From positions 1 through 26,398 of IMG/VR virus record IMGVR_UViG_3300020020_000146: a stretch of 26,398 nucleotides of DNA; one strand, 5' to 3'. The position numbers and the translations under genes were made by a program. This DNA comes from a virus. Below, piece after piece: positions 20,168-26,398 of the stretch. The notes beneath the pieces were generated by a model. It was not told the origin of the DNA and searched no databases. It saw only the letters and a list, made by a program, of their open reading frames with translations. The first letter of the stretch is position 1. Each line of letters begins with the position of its first letter.

Positions 20168-22380
20168 GTGAGAATAGCGGCGCCATCGAGTCCCTCAAGA
20201 GCGACAAGCTCACCCCCTACCAACGGTGGGAGGAGGAGATCAAGCAGGCCGAGTTAGAGCTCAAGGACTTCCATAACCGGGGCCGCAAGGTCAACCGCCG
20301 GTTCTTGGACGAGCGGGACATGTTGGAGTCGAACAACAAGTGGTTCAATATCTACTATGCGAACACCAACATCATGGAGTCGGCGCTGTACGCTCAGCTC
20401 CCCAAGCCGTCCGTCTCTCGGCGCTTCAAGGACTACGACGACGATGTGGCCCGCGTAGCCGGCACGATAATCCAGCGCAGCATCACGCAGGACCTGGACG
20501 ACCCCCGGGACACGTTCGACTCCACTATGCGCTCGGCGGTACAGGACAGGCTGATCCCCGGCCTCGCGGCGGCCTGGTTGCGTCTCGAGACCACCACGGA
20601 GGACCAGCCCTATGACGGGGAGGGGGAGCCGCCCAAGGACTTCGAGCCGCTCAAGAAGATCACGGACCAGCGCGTTTGTATTGACTATGTGTATTGGCAG
20701 GACTTCATCTGGTCCCCCTGCCGCACCTGGGAGGAACGCCGCTGGGTCGGTCGCAAGGCCTATATGTCGAGGGACGCCCTCATCAAAAGGTTCGGTGAGA
20801 AGGTGGGTAAGCAGGTTTCCCTGGACTTCAACCCCTCTATGCCCCCCAATCATGGCTCGACCCCCGGGACGACCCCCAAGCACATGGCTATCAAGCAGGC
20901 CTGTGTGTACGAGATATGGGACCGGGAGAAGAAAGAGGTCATTTGGTTCTCCAAGGGCTACAAGGAGATACTAGACACCAAGCCCGACCCACTGAAGCTG
21001 GTCGGATTTGAGCCCTGCCCGCGCCCGATGTTGGCTAACATCACAACCTCCAACACCGTCCCCCGCCCCGACTACTACATGATCCAGGATCAGTACTCGG
21101 AGTTGGACGTTATCAACAACCGGGTGTCTATGCTCCTCCAGGCCTGTAAGGTCGTGGGCGTCTACGACCAGTCGGCCTCCGGGGTGTCCCGTATGCTGAC
21201 GGAGGGCTTCGATAACCAACTGATCCCGGTGGATAACTGGGCGATGTTCGCGGAGAAGGGGGGCCTGAAGGGGCAGGTGGATTGGCTCCCCCTAGACGTT
21301 GTGGTCGACGCTCTGACCCAACTTATCACCAACCGGGACCTCATAAAGGCGCAAATCTATGAGCTCACAGGGATCAGCGACATTGTACGAGGCGCTTCCA
21401 AGGCCTCAGAAACGCTCGGGGCGCAGGAGATCAAATCCAAATTCGCCTCAATCGCCATCAAGAAGCGACAAGATGAAGTCGCCCGATTCGCCGCTGACCT
21501 TCTACGGCTTAAGGCTGAGATCCAAGTAAAGCACTTCGATACGGAGTTCTTGCTCAAGAATAGCAACATCGTCGCTACCGGGGCCGACAACGTCAAGTTG
21601 ATCGAGCCCGCCCTAGCCCTCCTACAAGCCGACGAGGGGTTTGAGTGGCGTATCCAGGTAACGGCTGACTCCATAGCGCAGGCCGACTACGCTATGGAGA
21701 AGGCTGACCGGATCGAGTTCCTCACCGCTGTCTCGGGCTACTTGGAGAAGGCGTCCGCTATGTTCCAAGCGGTCCCCGGCTCGGCCAGCTTCCTGGTAGG
21801 GATGCTTAAGTGGGCCGTCGCAGGCTTCCGTAATGCCTCTGAGATCGAGGGTATGCTCGACAAAGAGCTTGACGCGATCAGCAAGACGCCCCCGCCCGAG
21901 CCGCCCCCAGACCCTGAGCAGCAGAAGATGGAGCTGGAGAAGCAGAAGCAGGAAGGCAAGATGGCGGCCGACCAGAAGAAGGCTGAGCTAGACCAGCAAT
22001 CCAAGCAGCAAGACATGGCGATGCAAGAACGCATGAACCAGATGGAGATGCGGATGAAGGAAATGGAGCTTCAGTACAAGCAGAAGGAACTGGAGATGAA
22101 GGAGCGCGAGGCTAACATGAACCTCGACTTCAAGGCAGCGGAGGCCGCTCAGAAGCAACAGACTCAACTCCAAGAGTCCGCCCTCAACATAGAGACCAAG
22201 ACCCGCGAGTCCCAGATGGCCCTCGAACAGCAGCACGAGGCTCACGAAATGCAGTCCGAGCAGGCCCAAGAGGATCACAAGCTCTCTATGGAGCAATCGA
22301 AAGAGCAAGGGGCTGCTAAGATAGCTCAGACCAAGGCTGAGGCTAAGGCCAAGCCGAAACCCACCGGAGGTAAGAAATGA
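20164..22380 (+). CDS. Portal protein with long C-terminal coiled coil
   Basis: This 738-aa protein follows the large terminase, the usual portal place. Its first 570 residues are a mixed fold with 'IYYANTNIMESALYAQLPKP' early on, a typical feature of the large portals of podovirus-like phages. A Pro-rich linker (about 576-588) leads to roughly 150 residues almost entirely of Glu, Gln, Lys and Met, a long coiled coil. The dodecameric portal forms the DNA gate at one capsid vertex; the helical tail may form the barrel or an internal core contact. ATGA overlaps couple it to both neighbours. Confidence 0.88.
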   Translation: MSENSGAIESLKSDKLTPYQRWEEEIKQAELELKDFHNRGRKVNRRFLDERDMLESNNKWFNIYYANTNIMESALYAQLPKPSVSRRFKDYDDDVARVAGTIIQRSITQDLDDPRDTFDSTMRSAVQDRLIPGLAAAWLRLETTTEDQPYDGEGEPPKDFEPLKKITDQRVCIDYVYWQDFIWSPCRTWEERRWVGRKAYMSRDALIKRFGEKVGKQVSLDFNPSMPPNHGSTPGTTPKHMAIKQACVYEIWDREKKEVIWFSKGYKEILDTKPDPLKLVGFEPCPRPMLANITTSNTVPRPDYYMIQDQYSELDVINNRVSMLLQACKVVGVYDQSASGVSRMLTEGFDNQLIPVDNWAMFAEKGGLKGQVDWLPLDVVVDALTQLITNRDLIKAQIYELTGISDIVRGASKASETLGAQEIKSKFASIAIKKRQDEVARFAADLLRLKAEIQVKHFDTEFLLKNSNIVATGADNVKLIEPALALLQADEGFEWRIQVTADSIAQADYAMEKADRIEFLTAVSGYLEKASAMFQAVPGSASFLVGMLKWAVAGFRNASEIEGMLDKELDAISKTPPPEPPPDPEQQKMELEKQKQEGKMAADQKKAELDQQSKQQDMAMQERMNQMEMRMKEMELQYKQKELEMKEREANMNLDFKAAEAAQKQQTQLQESALNIETKTRESQMALEQQHEAHEMQSEQAQEDHKLSMEQSKEQGAAKIAQTKAEAKAKPKPTGGKK

Positions 22381-22703
22381 GAGAGTGCTGGGTATACCCC
22401 GATGATGGACCCCCGTACCGTAAAGGTGAGCGGCCTGAGCGAGACAGAAATGGAGTTGTTATACTCCCAGACCTACCGGATTTTCAATCCCCCATTGACG
22501 GTAAAATGTACTCGGGACGAGCAGGGCTACGTGAGCATTGCGCTCGACACAACGTTGTCCCTACCGCAGACCTTAAAGGACTGCCCCCTTTGCCTGGCAC
22601 CGGGGATACTCGATCGCCTGAGCAGAAGCGAGCCGACGCCGATCACCGCAAGCGTCTTGTTATCAACGAAGTAGACAAACAGTACAGGAAATACAATGGC
22701 TGA
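22377..22703 (+). CDS. Conserved phage protein of unknown function downstream of portal (108 aa)
   Basis: The protein carries 'VILPDLPDFQSPIDGKMYSGR' and then 'LREHCARHNVVPTADLKG'. Short phage proteins with this 'PD...F.SPIDG..I.GR...REH.R..' pattern often sit next to portal genes, with no assigned role. Its start overlaps the portal stop by ATGA and has a strong GGAGGT site. The end overlaps the scaffold-like gene by 8 nt. A role in head assembly is inferred from position only. Confidence 0.72.
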   Translation: MRECWVYPDDGPPYRKGERPERDRNGVVILPDLPDFQSPIDGKMYSGRAGLREHCARHNVVPTADLKGLPPLPGTGDTRSPEQKRADADHRKRLVINEVDKQYRKYNG

Positions 22704-23769
22704 TGAAGTAGTTGACCGCCGCACTCAGATTGAAGCCGCATTCGCGGAACAAGAGCAGGCACCCCCGGAAGCTGGCGAGGCCCCCCGGGTAGATGCTCCT
22801 GCTCCAGCTGAGACCACCCCTCCCGCCCCGCCGAAGGAGCCTGAGCAGAAAGAACTGCCCTTTCAAGCGGCTCCTGCGGCTAAGGCTAAACCTGAGATCA
22901 CCCCCGCGCCCTCTCCAGAAGGTGCTACGTTCCCGGTAGACAAGGCCCCGCAGTCTTGGCGGGCACCCTCTCGAGAAAAGTGGTCAAAGATCGACCCCGA
23001 CATTCAGCAAGAGATCATGAAGCGGGAGCGGGAGACCACCCGCGTCCTCGGGGAGACAGCCAACGCCCGTCAGCTGGCGAACCAATTCAACGAGGTCGTC
23101 GGCCCCTACAAGGCCCGTATCCAAGCCATGGGGGTGGACCCCCTCGGGGCGGTACACGAGTTGTTGAAGGCCGACTACCTGTTGTCTACCTCTCCGAAGG
23201 CGCAGCGGGCCCAGTACATGGCGAAGTTGATCAACGACTACGGGATAGACATCCTGGAGCTTGACTCGGCCCTCGCCGGCAAGGGCGCGGCTGACCCGGT
23301 GGATTCCCGGGTGGAGGCCCTACTCCAACAACGGTTGGCCCCCTTCCAGCAGTACATTCAGGCCCAGCAGCAGCGGGAGCAACAATACGAGCAACGGTCT
23401 CAGACCGAGGTCAACGAGTCCATCGAGAACATGGCGACGGACCCGAAGTATCCCCACTTCGAGACGGTTCGGCTGGACATGGCCGACATTGTAGACCTGG
23501 CTGCGAAGAGGGGGCTTTACCTATCGCTGGAGGACGCCTATAATCGCGCTATTGCAATGAACCCAGAGGTAAGTGCACAGGTAGCCGCCCAACGGCAGGC
23601 CGACGCAAAGAGAGCAGCAGCCCAGGCGGCTAACGCCAAGGCTCAGCGGGCTCTAGGTGCTTCGGTATCGGTGGGAGGCGCTCCTGGTGGAGTTCCTAGT
23701 GGGGCCTCGGAAGCAACCGACCGTCGTTCAACAATCGCAGCTGCGTTTGATTCGCTATCGGGAAGATGA
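22696..23769 (+). CDS. Scaffold-like head assembly protein (357 aa)
   Basis: The gene lies between portal and major capsid protein, the normal place of the scaffold. The first 85 residues are Pro/Ala/Glu-rich and disordered. The middle is helical and charged, with a Gln-rich stretch ('QQYIQAQQQREQQYEQRSQ') at about 215-235, and the end is again low complexity. Scaffolds guide capsid assembly and leave or are degraded before packaging. No protease motif is seen. The sequence type is common in phage scaffolds but not diagnostic. Confidence 0.78.
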   Translation: MADEVVDRRTQIEAAFAEQEQAPPEAGEAPRVDAPAPAETTPPAPPKEPEQKELPFQAAPAAKAKPEITPAPSPEGATFPVDKAPQSWRAPSREKWSKIDPDIQQEIMKRERETTRVLGETANARQLANQFNEVVGPYKARIQAMGVDPLGAVHELLKADYLLSTSPKAQRAQYMAKLINDYGIDILELDSALAGKGAADPVDSRVEALLQQRLAPFQQYIQAQQQREQQYEQRSQTEVNESIENMATDPKYPHFETVRLDMADIVDLAAKRGLYLSLEDAYNRAIAMNPEVSAQVAAQRQADAKRAAAQAANAKAQRALGASVSVGGAPGGVPSGASEATDRRSTIAAAFDSLSGR

Positions 23770-23770
23770 G

Positions 23771-23965
23771 ATGTTAAGTTTCTTCACTCGTCGCATCCTC
23801 GGAGCGGTTCATTTCCCGCAGCGTCCGGTTCCATTGAATGAGATCGAGCCTCAGGTCTATCAACCACCGGGGCCGTCAAGGGTAGTGGCTCCCCCCGAGC
23901 CGCCGCCTGAACCGGCTTCACTTCTTTCTAGGAGCTTGCAATGGCTTTCCCGAACAGTGCGATAA
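23771..23965 (+). CDS. Small proline-rich protein overlapping the capsid start (64 aa)
   Basis: An ATG one nucleotide after the scaffold stop opens 64 codons and overlaps the capsid gene by 25 nt. The product is basic at the N-terminus ('FFTRRILGAV') and Pro-rich in the middle ('PPEPPPEP'). The ribosome-binding site is weak. It may be a true small head protein or an open stretch of leader before the capsid gene. Confidence 0.42.
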   Translation: MLSFFTRRILGAVHFPQRPVPLNEIEPQVYQPPGPSRVVAPPEPPPEPASLLSRSLQWLSRTVR

Positions 23966-24960
23966 GCGACGTTATCGCAACGACCATCCAGAGCCGCACT
24001 GGCCAAATCGCGGACAACGTGACGTCCAACAACGCTCTGCTGACCAAACTCAAGCAGCGCGGCAACATCAAGACGTTCTCAGGCGGCAATACGATCATGC
24101 AGGAGCTCAGCTTCGCATCGAACGGCAACGCCGGTTGGTATTCCGGCTACGAAACCCTGCCCATCGCTGCGCAGGACGTGCTGAGTGCCGCCGAGTACAC
24201 GATCAAGCAGGCGGCGTGCCCCGTGACGATCAGCGGCCTGGAGCAACTCCAGAACGCCGGCAAGGAACAGATCATCGACATGCTCGACGCCCGGATGGAC
24301 GTGGCCGAGTCCTCGATGGCCAACCTGATCGCCTCTGGTCTGTACTCGGACGGCTCCGCAGCGGGCGGCAAGCAGATCGACGGTCTGCTCAAGCAGGTCT
24401 CCACGACCCCGACCAACACGGTCGGCGGGATTGACCGGAACACCTGGCTGTTCTGGCGCAATCAGTACTTCCGTATGCTGACGACCGGTGGCGCCGCCGC
24501 CTCGGCCGCCAACGTCCAGACGTACTTCAACCGTATGTGGTCCAGCCTGGTCCGCGGCAACGACCGTCCCGACCTGATCCTGGTCGACAACAACATGTGG
24601 TCCTTCTACATGGCGTCCCTCCAGGCCATACAGCGCTTCTCGGGCACCGAGACGGCCAAGCTGGGCTTCGTGTCCGTCAAGTACATGGACGCCGATGTGG
24701 TCCTCGACGGTGGTATGCAAATCAACTGGACCTCCACCGGCCCTGCCGGCCCGGCCCCGACCTCGGTGCCGGCCACTTCCGCGTACTTCCTCAATACGAA
24801 GTACATCCACTATCGCCCGCACGCGAATCGGAACATGGTGCCGCTGAGCCCCGGCCAGCGCTACTCCGTGAACCAGGACGCCGCTGTGCAGATTCTGGCT
24901 TGGGCGGGCAACCTGACGGCCTCGGGACTTCAGTTCCAAGGTCGGATGGACAACACCTAA
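23941..24960 (+). CDS. Major capsid protein
   Basis: This 339-aa protein follows the scaffold and matches a widespread phage capsid type: 'AISDVIATTIQSRTGQIADN' at the start, 'NTIMQELSF', 'VTISGLEQLQNAGKEQ', and 'DLILVDNNMWSFYMASLQAIQRF' in the second half. It should adopt the HK97 fold and build the head. It has no obvious cleaved N-terminal delta domain, in keeping with a separate scaffold gene. A strong AGGAGC site precedes the ATG. Its codon choice looks more C-ending than in the left-arm genes, as expected for an abundant protein. Confidence 0.9.
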   Translation: MAFPNSAISDVIATTIQSRTGQIADNVTSNNALLTKLKQRGNIKTFSGGNTIMQELSFASNGNAGWYSGYETLPIAAQDVLSAAEYTIKQAACPVTISGLEQLQNAGKEQIIDMLDARMDVAESSMANLIASGLYSDGSAAGGKQIDGLLKQVSTTPTNTVGGIDRNTWLFWRNQYFRMLTTGGAAASAANVQTYFNRMWSSLVRGNDRPDLILVDNNMWSFYMASLQAIQRFSGTETAKLGFVSVKYMDADVVLDGGMQINWTSTGPAGPAPTSVPATSAYFLNTKYIHYRPHANRNMVPLSPGQRYSVNQDAAVQILAWAGNLTASGLQFQGRMDNT

Positions 24961-24970
24961 GGAGCACGAC

Positions 24971-25207
24971 ATGGTCTCCAAAGACTACTCACGCACGACC
25001 ACCGTAACGAGGCGAGTGGAGGCAACTCCCGAGCCGATGCCGGCGCCAACCCAGCTGCCGGCAACGCCTGAGTCCCTCTGGGACCTTCGCCAGAAGTACC
25101 GCAGCGGGCTCATCGTCTTGGGTGACTTCTTCTCCGTCCTGGATCGCTTCCTGGACGGGCTGAAGCAACCCGAGGTGACGCCCGCGAAGGAGCCATCAAA
25201 TGGCTGA
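24971..25207 (+). CDS. Hypothetical protein after the capsid gene (78 aa)
   Basis: No family is recognised. It has a Thr/Arg-rich start, a Pro-rich stretch ('EPMPAPTQLPATPES') and a helical end with 'LGDFFSVLDRFLDGL'. An AAGGAG site precedes the ATG by 6 nt. It overlaps the next gene by 8 nt and shares the C-terminal AKEP with it. Possibly a small head or completion protein by position. Confidence 0.7.
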   Translation: MVSKDYSRTTTVTRRVEATPEPMPAPTQLPATPESLWDLRQKYRSGLIVLGDFFSVLDRFLDGLKQPEVTPAKEPSNG

Positions 25208-25424
25208 AGTCGAGGCCACCGTCTTGGATCCCGCAGTGGTATCCAAACTCGTGTGGGACGCGAAGTACCTGTTTGACCATGGGGCCTTCGGGCCCCTGCA
25301 GCAAGCGGAGTTCTTCAAGGCCCTGATCGAGCAAGTGGAGGCTCCCCCGCCTCCCGAGCTTGATTTGACCGAAATCTCCGCCACCCTTGAGGTGACGGAG
25401 GACTCTGACGCGAAGGAGCCATGA
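25200..25424 (+). CDS. Hypothetical protein (74 aa)
   Basis: No family is recognised. The protein is acidic and helical ('VWDAKYLFDHGAFGPLQQAEFFKALIEQV') with a Pro-rich hinge and an acidic tail ending AKEP, like the preceding protein. A good AAGGAG site lies in the 3' end of the upstream gene. It overlaps the following gene at ATGATG. Its place suggests a small structural or chaperone role. Confidence 0.7.
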   Translation: MAEVEATVLDPAVVSKLVWDAKYLFDHGAFGPLQQAEFFKALIEQVEAPPPPELDLTEISATLEVTEDSDAKEP

Positions 25425-25888
25425 TGAGTCAAGGTAACGCAGCCGCTCAGATCGGCACTATCCCGCCCGAGACACCGGCTACGGATAAGATTCCGTCCAT
25501 AGGGGTCTTTGTCCGCGACACCACCCCTCCGGGGCCAGGTGCTGACGGGCCGTATGTCGGCATCCAGGGGGCAACCTACTGGGACCGCAACTGGCTAGGC
25601 GAAGATGCTGGATTCCTCGCACCCAGTAACAACGGCATCATCGGTACCACCAACGCTGGCTGGGTCGGGTCAACGCCCCCTGACGTAGGCAATCCCCTGG
25701 GCAAGAAGGCCATTTGGTCTAATGCCGCAGCACCCCTTACCGTTCCTGCGGACGGTAGGGTGGCCGTAACGGCGGGAGGAGTGGCCACTGCTGCCTCCGG
25801 TACCGGTGCTTACCAGGTCATGATCCCCGCAACTACGGTCATGCCGATTGGTTCGTGGTTCTGGGCTTTCGAGTACCAGGCTCCGTAA
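25424..25888 (+). CDS. Hypothetical virion-associated protein (154 aa)
   Basis: The sequence is Gly-, Pro-, Thr- and Ala-rich with little charge ('PSIGVFVRDTTPPGPGADGPYVGIQGATYWDRN'-type stretches broken by turns), which suggests a beta-rich surface protein such as a head decoration or fibre component. The ATG at 25424 is preferred because AAGGAG lies 5 nt upstream; the ATG at 25421 is too close to it. It follows two small genes after the capsid gene. No family is recognised. Confidence 0.7.
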   Translation: MSQGNAAAQIGTIPPETPATDKIPSIGVFVRDTTPPGPGADGPYVGIQGATYWDRNWLGEDAGFLAPSNNGIIGTTNAGWVGSTPPDVGNPLGKKAIWSNAAAPLTVPADGRVAVTAGGVATAASGTGAYQVMIPATTVMPIGSWFWAFEYQAP

Positions 25889-26277
25889 TGCTGAATCACC
25901 AGCTCATTCTAACGGACTCGGTGGGGCGTCTGCGTTGTACGCTGACGGCCCCCGATCCGTTGGAGTTCAACGGTGGTACGCCCGTCCACGACGGGTTGCT
26001 TTGTATTGAGTACGTTGACGGAGAGGTTTACGTCAACGGCCTAAGTTACACCTTTCAGGGGGTCATTACCGCCGAGCAGGAGGGTAGCCCTTCTCAGAGC
26101 GGCAATCCCTTTGTGAGTGCTAGGGGTCGGCTGAGGTCATCCGTAGGGGGCATACCAAGCGTGTGGCTCTACGGATTGCCTTTCGATGAGTTTGGGAATA
26201 TATGTATCGTCTTGGACGACCCCCCGCCTGTAGATACCCGGGCCTTCAGTTCCGCATTCTCCACCGCTTTCGATTGA
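25888..26277 (+). CDS. Hypothetical protein (129 aa)
   Basis: The ATG shares its A with the upstream stop (TAATG), which is a better start than the frame opening at 25855. The protein is predicted beta-rich, with 'GLLCIEYVDGEVYVNGLSYTF' and a C-terminal 'FSSAFSTAFD' repeat-like end. Its place in the operon suggests a head or tail structural part. No family is recognised. Confidence 0.7.
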   Translation: MLNHQLILTDSVGRLRCTLTAPDPLEFNGGTPVHDGLLCIEYVDGEVYVNGLSYTFQGVITAEQEGSPSQSGNPFVSARGRLRSSVGGIPSVWLYGLPFDEFGNICIVLDDPPPVDTRAFSSAFSTAFD

Positions 26278-26284
26278 GGATACT

Positions 26285-26398
26285 ATGCCTTACCGTACCA
26301 TCATAGACCTCAGAGCCGAAGTCGGCACGTTCTTCCCCGACAACACGACTGGCCTCATCACCGCCGCTTCTGTCCGGGACATGTTCAAGGATATCATA
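26285..26398 (+). CDS. Partial phage structural protein, N-terminus only
   Basis: Thirty-eight codons are present before the window ends. They read 'MPYRTIIDLRAEVG', then 'FFPDNTTGLITAASVRDMFKDII'. The 'DN.TG.ITA..VRD...DII' pattern is common in phage tail or structural proteins, often in regions attached to fibres. The product is otherwise undetermined. Confidence 0.6.
   Translation, partial: MPYRTIIDLRAEVGTFFPDNTTGLITAASVRDMFKDII

Noticed and set aside
24079-24981. 300-codon minus-strand frame opposite the capsid gene
   Set aside because: It is fully covered by the well-supported capsid gene and has the His/Arg/Gly/Val-rich make-up of a shadow frame.

Overview
The window is part of the genome of a tailed double-stranded DNA bacteriophage. 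Its right side holds a packaging and head module: small and large terminase, portal, scaffold and major capsid protein. Its left side holds phage replication and nucleotide-metabolism genes: family A DNA polymerase, SF3 primase-helicase, SNF2-like helicase, two nucleases and a thymidylate synthase homologue. I see no integrase, repressor, tRNA or CRISPR array. The DNA is GC-rich. Most genes have purine-rich ribosome-binding sites, but three appear leaderless. The host cannot be named from sequence alone, and virion type (podo- or siphovirus-like) is not decided by what is visible.

Layout. (1) 1-5.9 kb, leftward: a tightly coupled operon starts at a -10 box near 5.89 kb. In transcription order it encodes a VRR-NUC nuclease, a helical DNA-base transferase candidate, an SNF2-type helicase, a P-loop kinase of the 5-hydroxymethyl-dU DNA kinase type, a 74-aa protein, two tiny membrane proteins, an aGPT-Pplase-family protein and a thymidylate-synthase homologue. 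A separate promoter near 0.5 kb serves an HD-domain nucleotidase and the gene that leaves the window. (2) 5.9-11.3 kb, leftward: Cas4/RecB-like exonuclease, DNA polymerase and small unknowns, plus a zinc-ligand protein that may bind ssDNA. (3) 11.4-13.7 kb: a rightward primase-helicase gene with terminators at both edges. (4) 13.8-17.2 kb, leftward: a methyltransferase operon with two further tiny membrane proteins, a DUF6011-like zinc protein and two unknown proteins. (5) 17.2-18.4 kb: about 1.2 kb without genes, rich in short repeats and inverted repeats; it is a candidate replication origin and/or packaging region. (6) 18.4 kb to the end, rightward: the structural operon, from a well-formed sigma70-type promoter.

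The main biological inference is that this phage hypermodifies thymine in its DNA. The TS homologue would make 5-hydroxymethyl-dUMP. The HD enzyme would drain a competing nucleotide. After incorporation, the P-loop kinase would activate the hydroxymethyl group on DNA, and one or both helical transferases would swap the phosphate for an amine. This rests on motif recognition and on the published pathway logic for phages such as phiW-14, ViI and M6. It needs nucleoside analysis to prove. The two pairs of tiny membrane proteins, each coupled just upstream of a DNA- or SAM-related enzyme, are the least explained part of the layout.
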